From assembly GCA_012295275.1 (NCBI GenBank), contig CM022677.1, positions 27,521,379 through 27,531,378 of the forward strand: DNA of 10,000 nt. The letters are read 5' to 3'. The stretch's first letter is position 1; the number at the start of each line of letters is the position of its first letter. The DNA is from Chrysomallon squamiferum (lineage: Eukaryota; Mollusca; Gastropoda; Neomphalida; Peltospiridae). A model generated the notes under the pieces. It saw only the letters and a program-made list of their open reading frames with translations, did not search any database and was not told the DNA's origin. Of the stretch, positions 1 through 6,433 are shown one piece after another. The position numbers were made by a program, and so were the translations under genes.

Positions 1-94
1 TTATTTAGCTAAAAAAAAAAAAAAAAAAAAAAATGCTTCTAAATAAATAAATATTAAAGTAATAAAGTAAATAAAGATGTAAACACACATACAC
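1..94. repeat. Poly(A) run and AAAT-rich intron sequence
   Basis: A run of about 23 A (11-33) is followed by TAAATAAA-rich sequence. It belongs to the intron downstream of exon g. No exon is recognisable in it. Confidence 0.8.
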
Positions 95-341
95 AAAAGA
101 CAGATAAACAGTAAGACTGGCATACAGAGAGACAGATATCCTGAAAGACAGACATACCTATCAAAAGACAGATAGACATTCTGAGAGACAGACATACCTA
201 TCAAAAGACAGACAAACATCCCAAAAGACAGACAGACATCCCGAAAGATAAGACAGACTGATCAAAAGACAGACAGACTGATCAAAAGACAGACAAACAT
301 CTGGAGAGACAAACATCTGGGAGACATACAGACAGACATAC
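95..341. repeat. AGACAGACAT-type minisatellite running into the donor of exon g
   Basis: Degenerate units of about 20-40 nt are built on AGACAGACAT, with interruptions such as CCCGAAAG and TGATCAAA. The 14-mer AGACAGACATACCT occurs at 146-159 and 186-199. It occurs again at 330-343, where it spans the exon g/intron junction. On the gene strand each copy shows AGGTATGT, so at least two donor look-alikes follow the true donor. Confidence 0.75.
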
Positions 342-522
342 CTGGCTGAGTTCCTGCTCTGAGGGCCTGTGGTACCTTGTTGACTTTTCTCATTATTTCC
401 TTGTACGACTTGTCAACCTGCTGGAACATCTTGGCCTCAGCTGGCAGCTGTCGCTGAATGTCAGGAGCGCTGAAAATACTCTCCAAGTACAGCCAGCTTC
501 TCTGACAGTTCAACCACTCATC
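342..522 (-). CDS. DNAH2: Dynein heavy chain exon g (linker, WLYLESIF motif)
   Basis: This exon has 181 nt, with a phase-0 start and a phase-1 end. The acceptor TATTGTACAG precedes GATGAG and the donor is CAGCCAG|GTATGT, splitting a Gly codon. It encodes DEWLNCQRSWLYLESIFSAP, then DIQRQLPAEAKMFQQVDKSY, then KEIMRKVNKVPQALRAGTQP. The chain W...Q..WLYLE.IF...DI..QLP.E...F..VD..(W/Y)K.IM is one of the best conserved signatures of the axonemal dynein linker. The DIQRQLPAEAKMF wording, and the continuation expected to begin with Gly, point to the DNAH2 type. It follows exon f in phase (FGKTL then DEWLNC). The next exons, towards AAA1, lie beyond the left edge. Confidence 0.92.
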
Positions 523-528
523 CTGTAC

Positions 529-626
<98 letters not shown>

Positions 627-782
627 CAATAATAATAATTATTATTATGATAATAATAATAAAAATAGTAATAATAATTATAAAAATAAAAATAATAATA
701 ATAAAAATAATAACAATAATAATAGTGTTAATAAAAAATAATAATAATAATAATTAATAATAATAGTAATAATAATAATTGA

Positions 783-834
<52 letters not shown>

Positions 835-852
835 GTAATAACAATAACGATG

Positions 853-889
<37 letters not shown>

Positions 890-904
890 TAATAATAATT
901 ATGA
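529..904. repeat. (AAT/ATT)n trinucleotide microsatellite
   Basis: Almost uninterrupted AAT repeats fill about 375 nt, with sporadic changes such as AAC and AAA. On the gene strand this is (TTA)n ending only a few bases before the acceptor of exon g, so it takes the place of the polypyrimidine tract. Long open frames here, rich in Ile or Tyr, are repeat artefacts. Confidence 0.95.
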
Positions 905-1051
905 CAAGAAGAAGAAGAATATCCAAACGCACACACACGCACACACATTTCATCAAGCTTTTAAATAAACTGAAATAAATGTCAAAAACATAATTATACA
1001 CAGCCGCAGACAAATAAAAACATTACCGCATTCACAAATCACGGCACTTAC
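905..1051. other. Short non-repetitive intron stretch
   Basis: A GAAGAA run and a short ACAC/GCAC tract (about 928-947) lead into ordinary AT-rich sequence. No exon, splice-bounded frame or known element is seen. Confidence 0.6.
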
Positions 1052-1504
1052 GAGGACTGCCACACATTACAATTACTACTATCATTTAAAAGAGGACTGC
1101 CACACATTACAATTACTACTATCATTTAAAAGAGGACTGCCACACATTACAATTACTACTATAATTTTAAAGAGGACTGCCATACTTAACAATTACTATC
1201 ATTTAAAAGAGGACTGCCACACATTACAATTACTATCATTTAAAAGAGGACTGCCACACATTACAATTACTACTATAATTTTAAAGAGGACTGCCACACT
1301 TAACAATTACTGTAATTTTAAAGAGGACTGCCACATATTACAACTACTACTATCATTTAAAAGAGGACTGCCACACATTACAATTACTACTATCATTTAA
1401 GAGGACTGCCACACATTACAATTACTACTATAATTTAAAAGAGGACTGCCGCACATTTGCAATTACTACTATAATTTCAGAGAGGACTGCCACTCCAGAC
1501 TTAC
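1052..1504. repeat. Minisatellite of about 40 bp ending at the donor of exon f
   Basis: Twelve units begin with GAGGACTGCC at 1052, 1092, 1132, 1172, 1209, 1246, 1286, 1323, 1363, 1401, 1441 and 1482, a period of 37-41 nt. The typical unit continues CACACATTACAATTACTAC. The last unit is GAGGACTGCCACTCCAGACTTAC, whose final bases are the donor GTAAGT on the minus strand. The array thus stops exactly at the exon border. Confidence 0.93.
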
Positions 1505-1709
1505 CAGGGTCTTGCCAAACAGATCAAGTTGCTTTGCCCACTCATCTACTCACGATTTGATGGGTCCAACGTGACGGGAACTGGCGATGGTGGCGATGTT
1601 GATGTTGCTGTCGTCGAGTAGTTTCTGGATTTCATCGGTGCCACCGAGAATCACGTCTTTGGGTCCTTGCCAAACAGACCATGAACTTGGATTTCCAAGA
1701 CTCATCCAC
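1505..1709 (-). pseudogene. DNAH2: Damaged dynein heavy chain exon f (linker, LDDS motif), in-frame stop
   Basis: This lies between exons e and g, where about 70 linker residues are expected. Positions 1660-1505 read KDVILGGTDEIQKLLDDSN, then INIATIASSRHVGPIKS, stop, VDEWAKQLDLFGKTL, and end at an intact phase-0 donor (CTG|GTAAGT). The stop is TGA at 1550-1552, where family members have Arg; one base change from CGA or AGA would explain it. The 5' part is in another frame: a possible acceptor (TCTAG before GTGGATGAG, AG at 1711-1710) would start VDESWKSKFMV, which resembles the expected V-E-x-S-W-K-x-x-F-V block. From there to KDV there are 49 nt, where about 54 are expected, so the frame is broken. 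The 5' limit is uncertain because the sequence also aligns with the tail of a tandem exon copy. A sequencing or assembly error is possible. Confidence 0.7.
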
Positions 1710-1834
1710 CTAGATTTGATGGGTCCCTGGTTAATAAAACTGTCGAGTGTTGGTTATGTTAATGTTACTGTCGTCGAGCATTTGTTTTATTTATTCGGTT
1801 TATTTGAGAATTCAACTTGTTCTTTGAGTCCTGT
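1710..1834 (-). pseudogene. Decayed tandem copy of exon f
   Basis: This stretch aligns with exon f at an offset of about 159-164 nt. Shared landmarks on the minus strand are GGACCCATCAAATC (offset 159), CTCGACGACAG(C/T)AACAT, coding LDDSNI (offset 160), and GGAC(C/T)CAAAGA (offset 164). Between them the copy has drifted strongly, carries indels and has an in-frame TAA where exon f reads SSRHVG. The similarity may continue on both sides: to about 1690 through VDE..W, and into the repeat near 1857 (AAGTTCATTGTG could be a relic of the KFIVL-like start). It is best read as an older or relaxed duplicate of the exon lying upstream of it in transcription. It cannot be a working alternative exon. 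Confidence 0.65.
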
Positions 1835-1856
1835 GATTTTATAACACAATGAACTT

Positions 1857-2314
1857 TTTTCCGATGGCTATTTTAATTTTTACACTCTGTACAGTTTTTT
1901 TTATAGAACAACTCACTTTAATCAAGATGGTTATTTTAATTTTTATAATTTTCTGTTCAGTTATTCTGTTAACTACTTTAATCAAGATGGTTATTTTAAT
2001 TTTATAATTTTCTGTTCAGTTATTTATAACACAACTCACTTTAATCAAGATGGCTATTTTTTGTCTATAATTAATAATAATTGTCAATGTTATTTGTACA
2101 GTTAATAATACTTTAAATCAAGATGGCTATTTTAATTTTCTATAATTTTAATAGCTTTTTTTTAGATATTTATTTACTTATTTAATCAAGATGGCTGTTT
2201 TGTTTTATAATTTTCAACTCAGTAACACAGATATTTATAACACAACTTTTAATCAAGATGGCTATTTTAAATTTTATAATTTTCAACTCAGTTATTTATA
2301 ACAACACCACTCAC
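1857..2314. repeat. 60-73-bp minisatellite carrying the 3' end and donor of exon e
   Basis: ATCAAGATGG recurs at 1921, 1981, 2044, 2117, 2185 and 2252, with a degenerate unit near 1857. The same core is inside exon e at about 2319. On the minus strand the unit reads GCCATCTTGATTAAAGTGAG against GCCATCTTGAAAAAAGTGAG at the exon. It is followed by TTATAAATAAC and AAAATTATAAAATT. Intact GTGAGT remains at 1911-1916 and 2034-2039; other units have lost it. Confidence 0.88.
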
Positions 2315-2524
2315 TTTTTTCAAGATGGCCTCCAGGCCAGCCTCAGACGAGGCCATGCCAGAAATCTCCTGAATCTTCTCGCTGTGCTTGAAGGCGTTGA
2401 TCTCGACCAGCTTCCCCAGGGTGAGGGGCTCGTCCTCGGTGAACTGGTAGTCCAGAATCTCCTCTATCATGTCCCAGTGACGCTTCTTCAGCGTCGGGTT
2501 GCGCAGGTCCGTAACCACGGGCAA
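2315..2524 (-). CDS. DNAH2: Dynein heavy chain exon e (linker, TDLRNP motif)
   Basis: This 210-nt exon (70 codons, phase 0 at both ends) has acceptor TTCGCTGCAG before TTGCCC and donor AAAAAA|GTGAGT. It starts with Leu coded by TTG, which is not an initiation codon. Blocks in order are LPVVTDLRNPTLKKRHWD, a variable acidic stretch DYQFTEDEPLTLGKLVEINA, then EKIQEISGMASSEAGLEAI and LKK. The blocks TDLRNP..K.RHW and EISG.AS.EA.LE..LKK are diagnostic for the linker of axonemal dynein heavy chains. The next protein segment should be the V(E/D)..WK..F block, and the damaged exon f follows at the right place. The last 14 nt of this exon with its donor are repeated several times in the downstream intron. 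Confidence 0.9.
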
Positions 2525-2559
2525 CTGCAGCGAATACGTTAATAAATTATGATAATGAA

Positions 2560-2830
2560 TGTTCGTGTTGTGAATGATTGCAGAGATGTGTAAACTGTGG
2601 TAAATGTTGTGAATAAATTAATTAATTAATAATAATAATGATGAATATTCATGTGATAATTACTGAATGGTTACAAAGATCTGTGACCATAGATAACTGT
2701 TATGAATAAATTAATTAATAATAAATATTCATGTAATTAATAAGTAATGAATATTAATGTAATAATTACTGAATGGTTTATGAATAAATTAATTACTGAA
2801 TGGTTTCAAAAGGTAACCATATAAAACTAA
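2560..2830. repeat. Degenerate AT-rich repeats in intron d/e
   Basis: Motifs GAATAAATTAATTA, TGAATATTCATGT and ATTACTGAATGGTT recur two to three times in loosely ordered blocks of roughly 100 nt. No exon is apparent here. Confidence 0.6.
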
Positions 2831-2946
2831 TGAATAAGATATAATAATAACAAATAAATAAATAAATTGTAATAAAACCATATTCATATGAGGACTACTC
2901 AAAATAAACAGTGAATTACTCCATAGCAAATAGATAAATAAAATGT

Positions 2947-2976
2947 AATAATTTATTTACTCAAAATTTATTTGAT

Positions 2977-3023
<47 letters not shown>

Positions 3024-3026
3024 TCT
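2947..3026. repeat. (TTTA)n microsatellite
   Basis: About 80 nt of ATTT/TTTA tetranucleotide repeats lie in the intron between exons d and e. The 140 nt after it, up to exon d, are non-repetitive intron with no other feature seen. Confidence 0.93.
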
Positions 3027-3171
3027 TTATTAAATTTCATTCAAACTTTTTTCTAGTCCAATTGCAGATTTTCAGGATTTGAATACAACAACAACAATTA
3101 CGTTTAACTTTAGACATTATAAAATACCTGTACACATAAACTATTGTTAAAAATGTTTTTTTCTAGCATAC

Positions 3172-3315
3172 CCTCTCTCTCATGATGTCGACTTTTTCTT
3201 TGAGTTTGGGTACAACGGCGTTTGGTGGCAAACCTTTCTCCAGCTGCATGACGTACTTCGAGTACTTCATTGTTGTGTTGTTCATTTGTTCTGGGTCCAG
3301 TGACTCAAATGGTGT
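3172..3315 (-). CDS. DNAH2: Dynein heavy chain exon d (start of linker, GLPPN motif)
   Basis: This exon is 144 nt, 48 codons, phase 0 at both ends. The acceptor is GCTATTTCAG before ACACCA and the donor is GAGAGG|GTATGC. It encodes TPFESLDPEQMNNTTMKYSK, then YVMQLEKGLPPNAVVPKLKE and KVDIMRER. The sequence QLEKGLPPN..VP.LK.KV..M is a strong signature of the N-terminal part of the dynein linker (DHC_N2). It is followed directly by LPVVTDLRNP in exon e, the order expected in the family. The exon lacks a long open frame without splicing and is missed by simple ORF calling. The acceptor side borders a long GAT/AAT microsatellite. Confidence 0.88.
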
Positions 3316-3325
3316 CTGAAATAGC

Positions 3326-3557
3326 AATCATAATAATTATAATAAAGATGATAAAGATGATAATGATGATGATGATGATTATGATAATGATAATGATGAT
3401 GATGATGGTAGTGATGATGATGATTATGATAATGATAATGATGATATTAATGATAATAATAATGATGATAATAATAACAATAATAATGAAGATGGTAATA
3501 TTAATAATAATACTGATAATAATGATGAGAATGATGATGAGAATGTTGATAATGGTA

Positions 3558-3597
<40 letters not shown>

Positions 3598-3630
3598 TCA
3601 TAATAATAATATAATAATAATAATAATACT
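3326..3630. repeat. (GAT/AAT)n compound microsatellite
   Basis: Mixed GAT and AAT triplets fill about 300 nt next to the acceptor side of exon d. Ile/Met-rich open frames on both strands come from this composition and are not genes. Confidence 0.94.
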
Positions 3631-3714
3631 CAGCAGAATGGATTTTTATGTCACCACACTAAACCCTTTTGTAAAACTGTCCTACTTACCAAAGAAATAT
3701 CTAACACAACCATT

Positions 3715-4145
3715 CTACGCATCTTTAGAACCTTCCACATTCTGCTAAATCTTGAACCTTCCAATTTGTGCCTACCCCTTGAACCTTCCACATTCTGCTA
3801 AATCGTGCCTACCCCTTGGACCTTCCACATTCTGCTAAATCGTGCCTACCCCTTGGACCTTCCACATTCAGCTAAATCGTGCCTACCCCTTGAATCTTCC
3901 ACATTCTGCTAAATCGTGCCTACCCCTTGAATCTTCCACATTCTGCTAAATGGTGCCTACCCCTTGAATCTACCACATTGAACTAAATCGTGCCTACCCC
4001 TTGAATCTTCCATTCTGCTAAATCATGCCTACCCCTTGAATCTTCCATTCTGCTAAATCGTGCCTACCCCTTGAATCTTCCACATTCTGCTAAACTATAC
4101 CTACCCCTTGAATCTTCAACATTCAGCTAAATTGTGCCTATCTAA
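3715..4145. repeat. 37-bp minisatellite, about 12 units
   Basis: GCCTACCCCTT-type cores begin at 3770, 3807, 3844, 3881, 3918, 3955, 3992, 4027, 4062, 4099 (degenerate) and 4136. The period is 37 nt, with two 35-nt units that lack AC in the CCACATTC part. The unit continues GAATCTTCCACATTCTGCTA then AATCGT. Partial units (CCTTCCACATTCTGCTAAAT) precede it from about 3731. It lies in the intron downstream of exon c and is unusually regular. Confidence 0.93.
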
Positions 4146-4246
4146 CGAGGCTGTTCTACCCACTTCAAGAATCCTCCCTACAGAGGGAGATGGTATTTCA
4201 TGTGACCCAACCCACCCATTACGTCCCACCCAGACGTGCCCCTCAC

Positions 4247-4360
4247 CGAAGTCCAGTCATTGAGGAGGTTGTCCCACTCGTCAATGGCGTTCCACAGCAA
4301 CTCCTTCAGTTTGAGCTCAGCGTGAGTCTCCTCCATGTCATCAAACTTAGTCACCTCCAC
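4247..4360 (-). CDS. DNAH2: Dynein heavy chain exon c
   Basis: This is a 114-nt exon of 38 codons, phase 0 at both ends, with acceptor CTCGTACAG before GTGGAGGTG and donor ACTTCG|GTGAGG. The peptide begins VEVTKFDDMEETHAELKLKE and continues LLWNAIDEWDNLLNDWTS. The pattern LKELLW.(A/S)..EWD.L..DW is typical of the segment entering the DHC_N2 linker in axonemal dynein heavy chains. The frame passes straight into exon d (NDWTS then TPFESLDPE). The longer open frame around it runs through the acceptor and the donor into intron sequence and should not be used as the exon limits. The pyrimidine tract before the acceptor is poor, since the upstream intron is TA/TG-rich repeat. Confidence 0.85.
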
Positions 4361-4365
4361 CTGTA

Positions 4366-5030
4366 CGAGTAAACACATAAATAAATATATACATACTTAC
4401 ATACATACATACATACACTAATAAATACATAAATAAACAAACACAAAAATAAATAAATACATCAATAAACAAATAAATAAATAAATAAAATATAAATACA
4501 TAAGTAAAATAAATAATAAATAAAACAATAAATAAATACATACACACATACATACACATACATACATACATATATACATACATACATACATACATAAATA
4601 AATAAATACATAAATACATACATACATAAATAAATAAGTAAATAAATAATAGCAAATACATATAAAAATAAAGAAAGAGAGAAGTAAATAAATAATAAAT
4701 AAATAAATTAGAAAATGAATAATTAAATAAAGAAAGAAAGAAATGAGTAAATAAATAAAATATAAATACATAAGTAAAATAAATAATAAATAAAACAATA
4801 AATAAATACATACATACATACATACACACAAATACATACATACATACATACATACATAAATAATGGTCTGTGGAAAAAAATAAATACATACATACATAAA
4901 TAAATAAAAAAAATAAATAATAGTCAAAATACATATAAAAATAAAGAAAGAGAGAAGTAAATAAATAATAAATAAATAAATTAGTAAATGAATAATTAAA
5001 TAAAGAAAGAAAGAAATGAGTAAAAAAGTA

Positions 5031-5066
<36 letters not shown>

Positions 5067-5075
5067 AGAAAATAA
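4366..5075. repeat. AAAT / CATA / GAAA microsatellites with a 270-bp tandem duplication
   Basis: The segment holds TAAA, TACA and GAAA tetranucleotide tracts. A higher-order duplication is visible: TATAAATACATAAG occurs at 4491 and 4761, and ACATATAAAAATAAAGAAAG at 4658 and 4931. Copies of about 270 nt thus stand side by side (about 4480-4750 and 4750-5020). A (GAAA)n tract ends the region at about 5030-5070. Long Tyr/Phe/Leu-rich minus-strand frames here are artefacts. Confidence 0.88.
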
Positions 5076-5132
5076 ATAAATATATAAATAAATAAATAAA
5101 TAATCATAATAAAGGAGTTTGGGAGAGCAGCG

Positions 5133-5161
<29 letters not shown>
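5133..5161. repeat. Poly(A) run
   Basis: A run of 29 A lies in the intron between exons b and c, preceded by a short fragment resembling exon b (5114-5130). No SINE head or target-site duplication could be recognised. Confidence 0.85.
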
Positions 5162-5165
<4 letters not shown>

Positions 5166-5325
5166 ATCGATTGACAACAGAAAAACCTGACAGAAAAACA
5201 GAGAAAGATATAGTCAGAATACTTACAGAAGTAGGCAGAACGATGTATAGTTAGAGTCAGACAAAGATAAATATAGAGAGGCATGTAATGGATAGATAAA
5301 TAGACATGTGTCTGTCTATTACACA

Positions 5326-5352
5326 GTCAGACAGACAGACAGACAGACAGAT
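5326..5352. repeat. (ACAG)n microsatellite near the donor of exon b
   Basis: Six or so CAGA/ACAG units end about 15 nt before the donor of exon b (on the gene strand, downstream of it). The sequence TGTCTGTC at 5310-5317 is complementary and could fold back on it. Confidence 0.8.
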
Positions 5353-5367
5353 GTAAAGAGTGTTTAC

Positions 5368-5496
5368 CTTGAAGTTCTTCTGGTAAGACTTGTATGTGAA
5401 GGCTTTCTTCTGCAAGTCTTCCATCTGACTGAGGAGTTTGGAGAGCAGGGACCTCACTCTCTCCTTGTCTGCTGCAGCATCCAGAATCATAGGATT
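5368..5496 (-). CDS. DNAH2: Dynein heavy chain exon b
   Basis: This exon has 129 nt and 43 codons, phase 0 at both ends. The acceptor is TTTTCTCACAG before AATCCT and the donor is AACTTCAAG|GTAAAC. It encodes NPMILDAAADKERVRSLLSK, then LLSQMEDLQKKAFTYKSYQK and NFK. The NPMILD start and the aromatic YKSYQKNF end fit the helical region just before the linker in axonemal dynein heavy chains. It joins exons a and c without frame change. The first part of this exon, together with its acceptor, recurs three times in the intron upstream (5566-5862), so four near-identical acceptors stand in a row. I take the copy nearest to exon c as the real one because only it continues into the rest of the coding sequence and ends in a good donor. 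Confidence 0.85.
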
Positions 5497-5932
5497 CTGT
5501 GAGAAAACACAATAAACTGTAGTATACAGGCACACACACACATGTACACACACACACACACACATACACTCTCTCCTTGTCTGCTGCAGCATCCAGAATC
5601 ATAGGATTCTGTGAGAAAACATAATAAACTGTAGTATACAGAAACACACACATGTACAACACACACACACACACACACACACTCTCCTTGTCTGCTGCAG
5701 CACACATCATTCTGTGAGAAAACACACAGATACACACAGACACACACACACATGTATATACACACACATACACACACACACACACTCTCTCCTTGTCTGC
5801 TGCAGCATCCAGAATCAAATAGAATTCTGTGAGAAAACATAATAAACTGTAGTATACAGACACACACACACATACAGACACACAGACACACACACATGTA
5901 CTAACACACATACAGACACACACACACAGATA
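5497..5932. repeat. 105-112-bp tandem repeat: acceptor and 5' end of exon b plus (CA)n
   Basis: The core CTCCTTGTCTGCTGCAGC of exon b (at 5461) recurs at 5573, 5684 and 5789. The full copies also carry CATCCAGAATCATAGGATT, the acceptor region CTGTGAGAAAACA and AATAAACTGTAGTATACAG, and are spaced by (CA)n tracts of variable length. Exon-equivalent edges fall at 5608, 5711 and 5826. The 5711 copy has lost most of the CATCCAGAATCATAG part; the 5826 copy has a small insertion that puts a TGA in the exon frame. A CA-rich tail runs to about 5932. Confidence 0.92.
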
Positions 5933-6260
5933 TAATGATGTATCATTTATACATAAATACATACATATGTATTTACATATATAAATAATTATGTACATAT
6001 ATATATATACACATACACACACATGTATATATATATATTATAAAAAGAACATGACATAAAAAAAGAAAAAAGGTATATATATATATATATAATAACGAGA
6101 TGAATTAATTATTTGTAAATAAATTAATTAATTATTTGTGTAATAACGTAAATAATTAGCATCACTTGATCAGATTTATTAATAATAATAAATATGTATA
6201 TTAAAAAAAAAAATAATTAACATCACCTGAAGATGATGATGAATTAATTAATTAAACTAC
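5933..6260. repeat. TA dinucleotides and AT-rich intron sequence
   Basis: Tracts of (TA)n lie at about 5997-6009, 6025-6038 and 6072-6091. TTAATTAATTA-rich sequence follows, in which AATAATTA(G/A)CATCAC(T/C)TGA occurs twice (about 6151 and 6211). No exon is seen. Confidence 0.75.
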
Positions 6261-6283
6261 AGTAACAAGGTAACAAACTCTAC

Positions 6284-6433
6284 CTGTGCCTCCTGTTTGA
6301 CCAGTTTAACATCCTTGGCAAGCTCTGCGATATCTTTGTCCAGGTGAGAGCAGAATTTGTCGATGTTGGCGTCTCTCTCTGTCAGACTCTTGTCTATTGC
6401 GTTTTGTACGTTCGTAATAGAGGAGCCGAGGGT
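6284..6433 (-). CDS. DNAH2: Dynein heavy chain exon a (tail-to-linker segment)
   Basis: This 150-nt exon is the most 5' one visible. The acceptor is a pyrimidine-rich run ending in TTTGCACAG and the donor is CAG|GTAGAG; both ends are phase 0. Its 50 residues run from TLGSSITNVQNAIDKSLTER through DANIDKFCSHLDKDIAELAK to KQEAQ. They are charged, helical-looking and probably part of the helical bundle leading into the dynein linker. Axonemal dynein heavy chains are microtubule motors of cilia and flagella, and this part transmits force between the tail and the AAA ring. The reading is supported by in-frame continuation into exon b (KQEAQ then NPMILD). Assignment to DNAH2 rather than another inner-arm heavy chain is from remembered family patterns. 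The upstream exon lies beyond the window, more than 3.5 kb away. Confidence 0.82.

Noticed and set aside
678-1013. Ile/Tyr/Leu-rich open frames resembling a membrane protein
   Set aside because: They are direct translations of the (AAT)n microsatellite.
1052-1504. Regular spacing of about 40 bp suggested a CRISPR-like array
   Set aside because: The units have no separate conserved repeat and unique spacers; the whole unit is repeated, and the setting is a eukaryotic intron.
1505-1834. Mutually exclusive alternative exons
   Set aside because: The upstream copy has a stop, indels and strong drift, so it could not supply a working linker segment.
2258-2542. 94-residue plus-strand open frame with a plausible protein-like middle
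   Set aside because: It is the complement of dynein exon e; the minus-strand reading has recognisable linker motifs and splice sites.
3270-3614. Ile/Met-rich open frames on both strands
   Set aside because: They follow from GAT/AAT repeats, and part of one overlaps exon d on the opposite strand.
4347-5284. Two long minus-strand open frames of 276 and 288 residues, rich in Phe, Tyr, Leu and Ile
   Set aside because: They are translations of TAAA, TACA and GAAA tetranucleotide repeats and poly(A), which lack stops on this strand. There is no domain-like composition, and the frame also runs into a repeat-rich intron next to exon c.
5327-6022. 231-residue minus-strand open frame with Cys-Val repeats (looks Cys-rich)
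   Set aside because: It comes from (CA)n tracts read as TGTGTG, with pieces of the duplicated exon b edge; it crosses exon b out of frame.
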